DNA of 64,000 nt from Alphaproteobacteria bacterium SO-S41 (GTDB taxonomy: Bacteria > Pseudomonadota > Alphaproteobacteria > Micropepsales > Micropepsaceae). Where the stretch lies: positions 248,001 through 312,000 of the forward strand of contig AP024629.1 in the NCBI GenBank assembly GCA_019670725.1, in the 5' to 3' direction. Shown here piece by piece: positions 16,785 to 28,000 of this stretch (positions are counted from its first letter, which is position 1; each line of letters starts with the position of its first letter). The position numbers were made by a program, and so were the translations under genes. The notes below the pieces were generated by a model. That model was not told the DNA's origin, ran no database searches, and saw only the letters and a program-made list of their open reading frames with translations.

Positions 16785-18806
16785 TCAGCCCCGCCTACCC
16801 GCTTCGCTTTTGACATAGGCTTCGAGCGCTTCGGCGTAGTCCGATAGCGGCACAAGCTGTTCGGCGAGGCGGTCAACGACCTTCTGCATCTCCTTATCCA
16901 TTGCTCCGACAAACCCCGCGACGTCTCGGCCGTTGCGTTCGATCGCGCCGCTGATCTGCTCGACGGCCCGCGCGAGATCCTTGTCGACGCTTTCAAAGCG
17001 ATCCTTGTGGGCCGCCCAGGCGGTGCTCAACGTAGTCTGATTGCGGGTCAACTCCTGCGCCAATGCTTCCGTCTGGCGTAACGCGCCCGCGCTGGACTGG
17101 GCAAAGCTGTCGGCGCCCTTGCCCACCGCTTCGGCGGCGCGGACCAGAGACTGAACGAGCTGAAGGACCGGTTGCGAGGCGCTCACCATACCGGAAGCAG
17201 CGCTGCCTATCGCCGTCGCCGCAGTCCTGGTTCCTTCGGCCGCCACCGTCAGGCTTTGCGAATGCCCGCCCAGCGCGCGTTCGATCTCCGACAGGCCATT
17301 GCGCAGTTTCTCCAGTTGCGCTGCGGCGTCGCCCAAGGCCGCGGAAAATGCCTTGCGCTGTTCTTCGAACGTGTCTCCAAAGTGGGCGGCGGCGGTCCGC
17401 AGCGACGCTTCCGCCTCGTCGCCGGCCCTCGCGATCGTCGCGCCAAGCGCCGCCTGCATGGCCGACGCGGCGCCCGCGCCGGCCTCGGTCAGCGCCCTGA
17501 CGGCGTCTTCTGACGCAGCGGCGCTGCGGCCAGCCGCCGAGTCGAAAGCGGAGAGGAGCTCGTCCAACTTGCCAGCGGAGCGCCGGCTGGCCTCCTCCGT
17601 CTCGGCCGCCAGTTTCGAGCCCAGTCCCTCCACATGGCCGGCTAGTTCGGCAAACGCGCCTCTTATGTCGGTCGCGGCGTGGGCGAAGGTCTCGCCGGCC
17701 GCTTCGATCTGGCGGGCCGCTTCCGCGCCGCCGCTCTGCAAACCGCCGGAAAGCCCCTCCAGATCACCGCGAAGCGTCTCGAGCGTCTGACCTAGAGCGC
17801 GCAATTCACCACTCGCCGCGCCCTCGATGGTTGCGCCAAGCCCGTCCTTCAGCGCCGTCAAAGACTGGGTCTGTACGTCTGCGATCTGCCCCTGGATGGA
17901 GACCAGCGCAGACGCGATCGGCTGAACGGCCGTTTGAAACTGCTGTCCCACGCTCTCGCCGATCGAAAGTGCGAGGTCGGTATTGAACTTTTTCAACTGC
18001 GTGCTCTGCTCGCGCACCTCTTCGAGTTGCATTACCGCAATCGATTGCTGCGAGACATACAGCATGCCCCGTTCGATCAGATCGCAAAGATGGTGGATGC
18101 AGCGCTCATGGCGCTTGGCGATGTAGCGCTCGAAGATCCTGAGAATGAGCGAGCCAAGGACGCCGGCGATCGAGGTGGTGAACTTAAACGCCGTAATCTT
18201 GATCAGATTACTGAGCGCTTCCTGTGTCGCCGCCACGTCAGAAGTGTTCTGAAGTTTCTGTCCCGTCTCGCGCAACGCTACGACGATACCAAGAAAGGTC
18301 AGCAGCAAACCGATCCCGACAAACATGTTGGACCAGAATGTCAAACCTTTGGGCGCCTGAAGCGTCTTTGAAAAGAAGGCCGATGGCCGCGCTGTATTGC
18401 GGATAGGCGATTCCGTCTCATCGACGATGCATTCGGAAAACTCGTCCCACGCACGAACGGTGTTCGTGAACCGGGTGTGCTTGCGCATCGCAAGTGAGAT
18501 TTCGCCGAAGGCGGCGGAGAAAGCCCTGCGCTCGCCGTCGCGATCTCCGCTCCCGCGCAAGACACGCTCAATAAGCTTGATGCGCGCTCTCAGCGACCCG
18601 GTTCGCGCGAGAGAAAGACCCAGTTCGACCAGTCCGAGGAGTACCGCCGCTGCAATCATCGCCATGGCCAGCGCTGGCGCAAAGTTCTCGTTTTTGAAGA
18701 ACGGTGTAACCCAATCGATGAACCCTAAAGCGGGGCTGCCGAAAAACACCCAGACCTCGGCGAGCATTTCACCTGCCGGTATCTCGCTTTGGATAGTGAG
18801 CGTCAT
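16785..18806 (-). CDS. zorA: Zorya protein ZorA, MotA/ExbB-like channel with long cytoplasmic tail
   Basis: 673 aa from the ATG at 18806, which has GGAG eight bases upstream; a TTG at 18866 would add 20 residues. Three membrane helices are visible (about 41-67, 157-178 and 208-225). The second and third match the MotA/TolQ/ExbB core (SNMFVGIGLLLTFLGIVVAL; FKFTTSIAGVLGS). Residues about 265-640 are an alanine/glutamate-rich coiled-coil tail typical of ZorA, which in studied systems projects into the cytoplasm and transmits the motor signal. The gene starts 81 bp after druE ends, with no gene between. Confidence 0.92.
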   Translation of the reverse strand: MTLTIQSEIPAGEMLAEVWVFFGSPALGFIDWVTPFFKNENFAPALAMAMIAAAVLLGLVELGLSLARTGSLRARIKLIERVLRGSGDRDGERRAFSAAFGEISLAMRKHTRFTNTVRAWDEFSECIVDETESPIRNTARPSAFFSKTLQAPKGLTFWSNMFVGIGLLLTFLGIVVALRETGQKLQNTSDVAATQEALSNLIKITAFKFTTSIAGVLGSLILRIFERYIAKRHERCIHHLCDLIERGMLYVSQQSIAVMQLEEVREQSTQLKKFNTDLALSIGESVGQQFQTAVQPIASALVSIQGQIADVQTQSLTALKDGLGATIEGAASGELRALGQTLETLRGDLEGLSGGLQSGGAEAARQIEAAGETFAHAATDIRGAFAELAGHVEGLGSKLAAETEEASRRSAGKLDELLSAFDSAAGRSAAASEDAVRALTEAGAGAASAMQAALGATIARAGDEAEASLRTAAAHFGDTFEEQRKAFSAALGDAAAQLEKLRNGLSEIERALGGHSQSLTVAAEGTRTAATAIGSAASGMVSASQPVLQLVQSLVRAAEAVGKGADSFAQSSAGALRQTEALAQELTRNQTTLSTAWAAHKDRFESVDKDLARAVEQISGAIERNGRDVAGFVGAMDKEMQKVVDRLAEQLVPLSDYAEALEAYVKSEAGRRG

Positions 18807-18887
18807 TAACGACGCTCCATTCTTGGGTGCATTCCTGTGGCCTGTTGAAAGCGGGATGCAAGGCAATTTCCCTTGACGGCGGCGGGA

Positions 18888-21800
18888 TCAAGCATTGCGA
18901 TGTCCCTTCGAGGGCCCGGCGACAAAGTATGTCGCAGCGGCGCCTGATTTCCTTAGAAGCGCATTCCATCGCATCAAGTCCGCGACCTGTGCCTCTGGCG
19001 CGGAACGATGGTCGAACCTGACTGGCGTCACCGTGCGCCACGGCCCGAAGCCCTGGTCGAAGACGACTTGCGAACGCGCCCCATTGGCAAAATCGAGTCG
19101 AAGAATGCGCGCATGGCTCACCGCCCCTAGTGTATTCCATCGAACATCGAGTCCCAGACGCCCGCCTGCCAGTGTCGCCACCCTCAGGCGAATCTGATCA
19201 TCGCGCCAATCCGAAGGATTGAATCCGGCGCCGCTATCGTTTCTGCAGGGCATGGTTCGCACGGTGAGAAGATGTCTGGCGCTAACCTCGGGGCGGCCGA
19301 ACAGGGCCGCTGCCGTTTCGAACAACAGACGCACCTGAAGCGGGGCGCAGAGATAGCGGTCTTCATAGGACATTGCGGTCGGGGGGCCTTCACCCCAGGC
19401 GGCGGCCTTCGTGAGCTCCTCCCTTATCCAACGCGCGAGCGTGTCGCCGAACCGGGGAAAGTCGACATCGAGTTCGCCTCTGATTTCGACGAACCGATAG
19501 CCGGGAGAAGGGCGCAGCGCTGACTCCGCAACCTTGGCGCTGCCGATCTCCAGCGTCACCCCAGCCACCACGGTGGGCGCCGTTTCGCTGCATCCCCAAC
19601 CGCGGCCAGCCATGCCGGATGCCGCATCGCGACAGGCCCATACCGAAGCGCTGTCCCCACAACTCACGACCCCAAGAGGAATGGACCCATTAGGAAAAGG
19701 TCGGGCGTCCCCCTCCCCGAGCTCCACACCCATGCGATTTGCGAGATCCCGCAGGGCCAAACGCGCGGCGTCGTCGAGCTGTTGAACGCTCCCCTGAGGC
19801 AAAAGCAGCCGCACCAATGCCCCGCGCTGCGACCAAATTCGAGCCGCTAATTCCAGCGGTGTGCCGCTTACCTCGCCGGGATCGAACGGGGCGTTGAAGA
19901 GCAGATCCGCGCGTCTGGGGGCACGCCCGGCAAATAGTGCAGCGCCCATCTCCCGCAGGATATCGAACGAAAACGCCGCCCCCGACGCAAACAGGTCCGC
20001 CGGGTCCGGCGTTTTGAGGTTCGCGCGTAGGGCGCGCGTGAAGGCAAGCGCGGGCTGCCGGTCCGGCAGGTCGGATTCGTCCGATGTATCGCGCGTGAGG
20101 ACGCATGCCGAGCACGCGCTGACGCAGCCCGCGACGGGGCAATCGAGAATCGCCTCGATCTCCGGCAGAAGGCCGCTGAGGTAGGTTTCGGCCTGTATGG
20201 AAAAGCCGGCCCCGCCGCTCGCCCGGTCGAACAGGAATACAGCGTGAGTCGCGGCGCCGAGCGCGGTTCGCCGCGGCTCGATGCCGACACCCATCTCGTC
20301 GGCCTCAATGCCCAGCCTGCGCGCCAGTGCCTCGCGCAGGGCCGCAACAAACGCTAACGCGCCGGGCCGGGCGGCAAGATCAACGGGCTCGAACTCGAAA
20401 ACGTCTGTCGTTTGCGCATGCCCCAGTGCTAGCCAGCGCTGGAGGGCGAAACTGCGGTCATTGCCGGTACATTTGCCGGTGCGTTCATCGCCTCGCCCAT
20501 GCAGGGGGAAGTGATCGACTAACGGCTTCGGCACCGAGTCGCCGGGACCGCGATCGGCCGTTTCGGCTGCCGCCCGTCCACAATCGAGGCAAATCGCAAA
20601 GCCATGCCGCTCGGGACCCAGGTTGGAATGGTAGGCAAGCCCCTCGCGGGAGACCCGCAACCGCCCGAAAGCTGCTTCGGCGAAGGTCTTCCACAGCGCC
20701 CCCTGCGCAGAAATCTTCACCTGCTCTGGCGACACATAGGAAACTTCTTCTACATCGGCATGCGCCGACGTGCGCCGGTCGGCGGCAAAGCCGCCGGGCT
20801 TCAGGAAACGTTGCTCTGCAATGTCCGGAGAACCGCATGCTTCGCAGCCAGCCTCTGGGCGCGTAAGCTTTGTATAGGCAGTGCCGCAGCCGCGGCACGA
20901 CACGGCATATTGAAGACTTTGAACGTCGCGGACTCCAGAGGCGTCCGCCGGGCGTTTCCAATTCAAGGTGACACCAGCGGATCGATAGACCAACCCGTTG
21001 ATGACGGTCTCGGCCCCGGGTGCATAATCCCTGATCGCGATCTCGATTCCGCGCTGCGGATAGTCGCGGGTTTCAAAACGGTTCTCGCGTGCCTGGCCTG
21101 GCGTCGTTTCCCGCGTCTGCGGATGGACAAAAGCGAGCACATCACGCGGAAATCCATGTCCCGGCAAGAAGCCGCGATCGGCCAGCGCGCCGAACAGAAA
21201 GTCGTCCACGAGCCGCTTCAGAATAAACTGCACAGACCGATCGGCCGCATCGCGCGCTGCCCCGCGTTGCGACATCAACAGGTCGGCTTGCTCGCAAAAC
21301 TCCTTTTCGACTGTTTCGAGCTTTTCGGTTGCGCTGCTCCAAACTTCATCGTCGTTCTCAAGCACCGAGTTTCTTACGATGGCCGCGACGGCGGTTCCAT
21401 GCGCCAGCCGGAAGCCGGCGTCGGAGAGAAGCTCTCGGAACTGCCGTGCGGGAGAGTTGGGCTCGTTCGCCACCTCGATCAGCGCGGAGCGGCCGAAGAA
21501 GGCGCCGATTGTCGTCTTGAGACCCTCTGCGTCCTGGCTGGTCAGAAAGCGGCCCAGCAGATAGGCATTGACCTGACGCTGAACGATGGGACGGCTATCC
21601 AGCGCCACGCGGGGCGCCGCTATCGCGCGCCGCAAGAACGCGGCTGGATCGCGAAAGGTCTCGCGATCCAGCGGGCGGTCCTTGCAGAGCGTGAAGGCCA
21701 GCGCCGTCGCCTGACCACGCCGACCCGCGCGCCCGACGCGCTGCCGGTATGACGCGATAGAAGGCGGAACATTCGTCATCATCACCGTCGCGACGGAACC

Positions 21801-24800
21801 GATGTCGACGCCCATTTCCATGGTGGTCGAACAGTTGAGGATGTTGATCTCGCCCTTTCTAAAGGCGTCCTCATACTGACGCAGACGCGGGGCGGGCTGT
21901 TGCGCGGAGTGCTCGACGGACCGCACATAAGGCGAAAAAAGGCTGATCCGGTCAGCGATGTCGTTCCATACGCCGCCAGCGCGCAGGGTGGCGATCTCGG
22001 GATCCTCGCGCAGCCAGTCCTGGACCTTTGCATAAGCGTCCGCGCCGAGCATGAACGGCTCAGGATGGACGGGCAGGCGTATCGGAGAGGCCTTTGCGGG
22101 CGGCTGTCCAGCGACCTCATAAGGGGTCAGGCCGGCGAAGGCGACATCGAGGACTCGGCCGGTCACGGGACACAGCCAGGCATCGCCCACGGCCGCTAGT
22201 GTGGCGGCTGAAAAATCGAGCCCATGGTCATGGCCCGTCGTGCCTGGCAGAAGCGGCCTGAGCGCACTCCAGGCCGCCGCCATCAACTCATCGACGGTGT
22301 CCTTCGCGTGGCGATCGGCCGCGTCCAACCCCAGCGCCGTCATGAGCAGGGCGATCACCCGGGTCGTTCTGCCCTTAGTGAGCGTCGGGAAGGCGATCTC
22401 GTAACGGCTCACCGGCGTTCGGCTTGGATCGACGATGCCGCGCGGGCGCGCGTCATGCTGAATCCAGCGGCGATAGCCGTCGTCGATCCTCACTGCAGAT
22501 CGGCTGCGCGCGAAATGTGTGGTGATGACGGACAGAAAAGCGCGCCAGTCTCCCACTCCGAGACCAGCTTCCTGAAAGGCGGCGGGTGCCTGGGAGATCC
22601 TGTCAATAGCGCCAAAGGTCAGCTTGGTTAGGCCGATCGTTTCGACAGAATTCGATCGTCGTGGCCGCCGAACAATCTCGCGCAATAGGAGAAAGCGCGC
22701 CAGTCGTATTGGATCGTCCAGCAGGGCGTCGTCCGCTCGCGGTCCCCAGACTTGCCTAATCCAGACCCGGACCTCGTCTCGGGCCGCGAGGTCTGACACC
22801 AAAGATTCAAACGGCATGCCGACCGTGCCGGTAAGTCTTGCTTCCAACTCCACCACGGACCTAGCGAGGGGTTGCCGAAGAGCTGGATTACCGGCGATCG
22901 CTGCCTGCAGCGCGTCATAGTCCGCCTGAAGCTCCGCCCGCTCGGCGCCAGCCGGCCCGCCGGCCGCGCGTTGCACGGCGTGGTAGATGAAGGATCGAAC
23001 GAAATCGCGTTCGGAATCGATTTCGAGTTTAGCGGCCAGCCGTGCGGTTCCCTGACGGCTGTCGGTGAAACTGAGCAATCGCCGGCCGCCCGCGGGCGGG
23101 GCGACTTCGGCGGTCGTGTCCGGCGCATCGGGCGCAATGCCCTCCATCAGGACCGGCGTCGCGGTCCGCAACAGAAACGGTGCGCCGAAGCGATAGGGGC
23201 GGAATACGACACCACGTCCGCTGGTCTCGCTTTCGCCGCACGCGGGGCAGCGGCGCGGATGTCCGGACTCGTGCGATCGGAGTGCGAAGGCCCCATCTTC
23301 GCGCCGATCCAAGACCACGTCGGACCCAGGCTTGAGCCAGAGTGGTCGGCTCTCTCCAATGTCCTGACTCGCAAAAAGCCGGACGACCGCGGGACCTGAC
23401 CCGTCATCGTCTGCCACCGTTTCCTCATCGTCATCGTCGCGCGGCGGCGCTTCGCGCTCCGGGTCGTCGGCAAACTCGTCTTTCGGCTGGGCGCGTCCGA
23501 TCCCCGCAAGCCGCCCTTGCGATTCCTCGCCCTCCGCGAAGGATTCACCGCAGCTGGTGCAGCCGACGATCTCAAGGGCAGGCGATCGACAATGCGGGCA
23601 ACGGTGGTTATGTGACGGAAAGACAGCACCAAAAGCCCAACCCTCATCGGGCTTCCCCTCGCAGCCCGGATTGATGCACGACCACAGACCGGGCAAGGCG
23701 CGATGAAAAGCGTGAATGCGCAACGGCGCCAGGGCGTCGTCGCCTTTACGGGCCCGGGCGAGCGCGAGGGCGAAGGGCTCGGGTGCAAGGTCAAGAGCCT
23801 GGGACGCCATCTCAATACGCCTCCACGAAACAGCGTCCGATGCACCGAAAGCGCGCACCAGATCCTGCACGGGCGGCCGGGACGCCAGCAGATCGAACGC
23901 CCGCGCATCAATCTCGGGGGCGTCGGCGTCGGCAGCAATGATCGACTGAATATCCGCCCGGTCGATCTTGCCGAGCGTTGCCCCCAAAGGTGGCAGGTTG
24001 GGCGGCCGGCGCTTGCCGACGACGATTTCAATGCCGTCCTCGGGAAATCCCGAGGCATCTGACAGAAACCGGCGCAGGTCGCGCTCAACCTCGGACCCCG
24101 CGCCGATGGTCGCCGATGTGGCAACGAAGCGCACATTTTGGGGTTCGACGTTGAAGGCCAAAAGCACGCGGCGCAGGAGAAGCGCTATCTCAGCCGCGGC
24201 TGCACCGACATGCGTGTGCGCTTCGTCGAGAACGATCCACCTCAAACCGCCTTGAGACTTCGCGAGAATGGGCGCATCCGTCCGCCGCGCCAGCATGTAT
24301 TCCAGCATGGTGATATTGGTGACGAGAATGGGAGGCGGCGAAGCGCGCAACGCCTTGCGATCCATCACCTGCTCGGGCCGTCCCAGCGCCCGCCTTTCGG
24401 AGGCCTTCATTTCTTCGCGAAGGTCGCCGTTATAGAGGCCGAATCGAATCTTGCCCCCGAAAGGCGCGGTCCATTCTCGAAGACGCTCTTCCTGGCTCGC
24501 GATTAGCGCGTTCAACGGATAAAGGGCGATCGCCTGAACGCCCTCCAGTGGCGTACTCGTCTGTGCTGCCTGCCGGGCGAGGTCGTCCAGTATGGGGACG
24601 AGAAAGCACTCGGTCTTCCCCGAGCCGGTTCCACTCGTCACCACGACCGATGCGGGGTCGCGCTGCATGAGCGTTCGCCAGGCCTGAAGTTGGTGGGCGA
24701 AGGGGTGCCAGTCGCGGCGGAAGCGATAGCTCCGTTGCCGCGGGTCGTTCTCGCCATCGAGGGCGTCCACCACCTCGCGAGTAAGGAGTCCGTTCGCCAG

Positions 24801-25022
24801 ATCCGTCATTGTCTCAGGCGCAGTCACGAACGGATGCGCGGCCTCGATCAGCGGGTCGGGAATAATCCCCCAACCGCTCGTCCCGTCGCGTTCCGCGAAC
24901 CGTTCGCGGATCAGTTTCGTCAGAGACGGATGCTTCAATCCCGACTGGCCGATTACCGCCTCTGCCGTGCGCCTGCGGATATCGTCTAGGAGTTCGAAAG
25001 GAGTCAGCGTCGGCTGGGTCAT
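18888..25022 (-). CDS. druE: Druantia protein DruE, giant DUF1998 helicase
   Basis: 2044 aa, in the size range of DruE, the hallmark of all Druantia types. An SF2 helicase core has S-G-T-G-S-G-K-T at about 130-137 and D-E-A-H at 266-269, with a later helicase-C motif (SYRQRVGRAGRRGQA). Several zinc-ribbon-like cysteine pairs are seen (CPHC, CTSC, CPAC, CRGC/CEAC, CLDC). The C-terminal third is DUF1998 with the C-x4-C-x3-C-x2-C cluster before LTRDTSDESDLPDR. Its ATG overlaps the druH stop by four bases (ATGA). Partner DruH indicates type III. DISARM DrmA is related but smaller and has different partners. Confidence 0.9.
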   Translation of the reverse strand: MTQPTLTPFELLDDIRRRTAEAVIGQSGLKHPSLTKLIRERFAERDGTSGWGIIPDPLIEAAHPFVTAPETMTDLANGLLTREVVDALDGENDPRQRSYRFRRDWHPFAHQLQAWRTLMQRDPASVVVTSGTGSGKTECFLVPILDDLARQAAQTSTPLEGVQAIALYPLNALIASQEERLREWTAPFGGKIRFGLYNGDLREEMKASERRALGRPEQVMDRKALRASPPPILVTNITMLEYMLARRTDAPILAKSQGGLRWIVLDEAHTHVGAAAAEIALLLRRVLLAFNVEPQNVRFVATSATIGAGSEVERDLRRFLSDASGFPEDGIEIVVGKRRPPNLPPLGATLGKIDRADIQSIIAADADAPEIDARAFDLLASRPPVQDLVRAFGASDAVSWRRIEMASQALDLAPEPFALALARARKGDDALAPLRIHAFHRALPGLWSCINPGCEGKPDEGWAFGAVFPSHNHRCPHCRSPALEIVGCTSCGESFAEGEESQGRLAGIGRAQPKDEFADDPEREAPPRDDDDEETVADDDGSGPAVVRLFASQDIGESRPLWLKPGSDVVLDRREDGAFALRSHESGHPRRCPACGESETSGRGVVFRPYRFGAPFLLRTATPVLMEGIAPDAPDTTAEVAPPAGGRRLLSFTDSRQGTARLAAKLEIDSERDFVRSFIYHAVQRAAGGPAGAERAELQADYDALQAAIAGNPALRQPLARSVVELEARLTGTVGMPFESLVSDLAARDEVRVWIRQVWGPRADDALLDDPIRLARFLLLREIVRRPRRSNSVETIGLTKLTFGAIDRISQAPAAFQEAGLGVGDWRAFLSVITTHFARSRSAVRIDDGYRRWIQHDARPRGIVDPSRTPVSRYEIAFPTLTKGRTTRVIALLMTALGLDAADRHAKDTVDELMAAAWSALRPLLPGTTGHDHGLDFSAATLAAVGDAWLCPVTGRVLDVAFAGLTPYEVAGQPPAKASPIRLPVHPEPFMLGADAYAKVQDWLREDPEIATLRAGGVWNDIADRISLFSPYVRSVEHSAQQPAPRLRQYEDAFRKGEINILNCSTTMEMGVDIGSVATVMMTNVPPSIASYRQRVGRAGRRGQATALAFTLCKDRPLDRETFRDPAAFLRRAIAAPRVALDSRPIVQRQVNAYLLGRFLTSQDAEGLKTTIGAFFGRSALIEVANEPNSPARQFRELLSDAGFRLAHGTAVAAIVRNSVLENDDEVWSSATEKLETVEKEFCEQADLLMSQRGAARDAADRSVQFILKRLVDDFLFGALADRGFLPGHGFPRDVLAFVHPQTRETTPGQARENRFETRDYPQRGIEIAIRDYAPGAETVINGLVYRSAGVTLNWKRPADASGVRDVQSLQYAVSCRGCGTAYTKLTRPEAGCEACGSPDIAEQRFLKPGGFAADRRTSAHADVEEVSYVSPEQVKISAQGALWKTFAEAAFGRLRVSREGLAYHSNLGPERHGFAICLDCGRAAAETADRGPGDSVPKPLVDHFPLHGRGDERTGKCTGNDRSFALQRWLALGHAQTTDVFEFEPVDLAARPGALAFVAALREALARRLGIEADEMGVGIEPRRTALGAATHAVFLFDRASGGAGFSIQAETYLSGLLPEIEAILDCPVAGCVSACSACVLTRDTSDESDLPDRQPALAFTRALRANLKTPDPADLFASGAAFSFDILREMGAALFAGRAPRRADLLFNAPFDPGEVSGTPLELAARIWSQRGALVRLLLPQGSVQQLDDAARLALRDLANRMGVELGEGDARPFPNGSIPLGVVSCGDSASVWACRDAASGMAGRGWGCSETAPTVVAGVTLEIGSAKVAESALRPSPGYRFVEIRGELDVDFPRFGDTLARWIREELTKAAAWGEGPPTAMSYEDRYLCAPLQVRLLFETAAALFGRPEVSARHLLTVRTMPCRNDSGAGFNPSDWRDDQIRLRVATLAGGRLGLDVRWNTLGAVSHARILRLDFANGARSQVVFDQGFGPWRTVTPVRFDHRSAPEAQVADLMRWNALLRKSGAAATYFVAGPSKGHRNA

Positions 25023-28000
25023 GCATTGGTCCGTATGGCGTACGCGCCACTGGCGACAAGAGCGGCAAGGAGGTCGTCAAAGGCCGACTGTCCGATTTGA
25101 CGAGCACGTCGCATCCGGAGACGTATATCGTTCGCCGGTGGGGGCGCGCCGCAGATCATCGATGCTGCAAAGCATGCAGCCAGCAGGTCTTCCATCCACA
25201 TGGCATCAAACCGATCCTGGAACTGCTTTGGAAACCCGATGCTGGCTTCGGAGATTGTCGTCGGCCCCCCGGCGCCCTGCACGCGGCCATCATCCATATT
25301 CATGAGCCGGCGCACCAATCCCTGGGCCGCGTTATCGACGGAGATCGGAGGCAGCGCATCGACCTTCAGGGGTGAGGGAATGTCCGCCAATGCCAGGCCG
25401 ATCGGCACCCGAAGTCCAGCATCCCGCTGAACGATGTCGTCTAAGGAAGACTGAACGGTGCGAATAGCCATTGGGGCCGCTTTCGCGCCCAGTCCAGCGG
25501 CCTCAAGGTCCCGAATAAGCCGACCTGCCACCCGCGTGATCGCAAGGGTCCAGGCCACTGCGGGAAGCGTCAGCCACTGGAACGGAAGTTCCTCCTCCAG
25601 CGCGAAAACGGCATCCAAGCGGTCGCCCGCCAGAAGTAGGGCACCAATTAAGCCTTCGTCGGCGGCCGACGAGAGAATGTTCAAGGTGCAGGCGGGCAGA
25701 CCCAGCAGGCTCGCCGCTGTGTCAGCGATGAGTTCGGCGCCGTCCCTTTCCAGCGTCACTTTCGTCCAGGCAGCGATGGCGGCGCGGCGGCGCGAAGCTA
25801 TCGCGTCCAGGGCGGCGCTCTGGTAGCTGCCCGGTTCCGGGGCGGCATTTGGCGGGGCTAAGAAGAGTTCCGGTCGGCTGCGCACGCCGCCTTCGTCTCT
25901 CAGATAAACGAGACGAGGGCCATTCGAACCGACGGGAAGTTCCACCTCGACAATGCTGCCGGCTCGGGCTTCGATGCGTGCGACCTCGCGTTCGATCCAG
26001 GGTTCAAGCACCAGTCGCTCAACCAGAGTTAACGCCCCATTGGTCGAGCGAGGAATCTCTACCGCAACCCCCTCGCCGCCGCGCCGGATCAATGGAACAT
26101 CGTACTGCACTAGTCTGATTGGCGGTCGGCGGTCCGATAGTTCGCTCATCCGCAGATGGGCATCGACGCCATCCGTTGCCGCCAGTAGGCGGCGGGCCGC
26201 GGGTGTCAGGCTCCAGAGTCGGGCTTCCCTATCGAACCTGATTGTCTCGTGGCCCGAACGCAGTCTTTTCGCACCGGCGAGTTCGAGAACCAGCATGCCG
26301 CGGCCCGCGGCTACGGCCCGCGCGCCGCGCAAGTCCGACAGCCTTATGTTCGACCCCGGCGGGATCGCACGGCCATCGGCGCCGATAAAGACGACGCTCT
26401 CGGGCGGTAGATCGATCAGTATGTCGGACTGGTCGCCCGCCGGAGACACGACCTGCGCCGCGATCCGGTCTCGCGGTGCCATTGCGAAGTCCAGCGCGAA
26501 GGTAGTGCGATCGATTTGCGTTGCTGCCACGCCAGGCTCGTGCGGCAGTAATTGCCAGCCGGTCGCCCCTCGCAGATCTACAATTGCCTTTGAGACAGAC
26601 CCAGTCTTTGGTCGGTCGAATGTGGCGTCGCGGGGGAGGACCAGCAGCCGCGCCGTTTCTCGCACGATGTGCGTCCGCGGCTCGATCCAGCGCACGCGCA
26701 ACAGACCGTCTGGCAGCCCGGTCGCGGGGATCGCCCGCCATGCCTTCTCCCCTTCCCGCCGCCACGCGATTTCCTCGGGTTTGGGGCCGCGTGGCAGGCC
26801 GGTATCCTTCACCCGAATGGACGGCGGTCCGGTAAAAATCTCGAAACGGTCCTGCACAGCGCGGATGCCGTCGGGCCGCCTGCCGCTGATCAGCAGTTCC
26901 TGGGTCGCCGCCGCTTCTCCCGGAGCAACTCGATACGACAGATCTTCGCCGGGCTCCTTAAAGTGAGCCGCACGCTCTAGCCTGAACAGCAGGGCATTCT
27001 GGAAAGCGACCGCCTTGTGCGGCGGGGTACCGGAGCGATCCTCGAAGTCCGCCGTCCACGAAGCGGGCGCCAGAACGTACAGAACCGGTTCCCGCGACGA
27101 CAGGGAACCCGAACCGATCAGGGCCAGCCTCGCGGGCGTGTCGGAAAGCTCGTCAGGACGAAAGACCAGCAGCGGCGCCCGCACGCCGTCGCCGCGCGGC
27201 CAAAGGCAATCAATCGCTTCTCCGCTCGGCGCCCGAATCTGCACTAGAACACGCCGGGCAAAGGCGAAACCGACGATTTCCGGAAGCGTAAGCAGCGGCC
27301 GGACGCGCCAACTGCGACCACCCTCATCAGGCGGCTCGAAGAGGGCGAAGTCGCCAGCGACATGGTCGGCGAGCGCACCCGTGGGAGAGGCGCGGAGGCG
27401 GCCGTCGCGAGTCGTCAGCGGCTTGAGGTCGCCCACGAACTCGCCATCGGCGCCGATCGAGAGCGCGGGCAACCAGGCGCCTTCCCGCAGCACCAGCAGG
27501 CGCAGCGCGCCGATCGTGCCGGCCGCGCCGCGCGAGGCGTCCACTGCGATGAGACTGTCGATCAGGGCGTGGGCGGCCTCGTCCTCAACGACCAGAGGCA
27601 GCGTGTCCCGCCAGCCCGGCTGCCGTATATCCAGCCAGGCCGCGACCGGAAGGTGGTGCGGCCGGTTCGCCCCAGCGGTAGCGCGCAAAGTCGCCACGGC
27701 CAGCGCTAGTTCGGCGGTCAGCTGAATGAACGCCTCGTCGCGATAGGTGTCGCGCAAATGCCAAGCGTGGCGCTCGGCGATCTGCGCTGCCTGCTCCAAC
27801 TGCAGGTCCGGCGTCGCGACCGCTTCGCCGAGCACGGCGCGGACATAGGCGGTGAGCCAGCTACGCTCGGGCCGCGTTAGCGCCTTCAGCGGAAATCCGG
27901 CCTCAAGCGCCAGACTGAGGAGCCATTGGCGGGCACCGCTGCGCTCTACGACGGGCCGCTTCATCCCCTCCAGCCCAAGACGGGTGAGCCCCGTACGGGT

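Noticed and set aside
10930-18806. Zorya type II
   Set aside because: There is no ZorE-type HNH gene, while both a ZorC-like and a SNF2-type ZorD gene are present, which defines type I.
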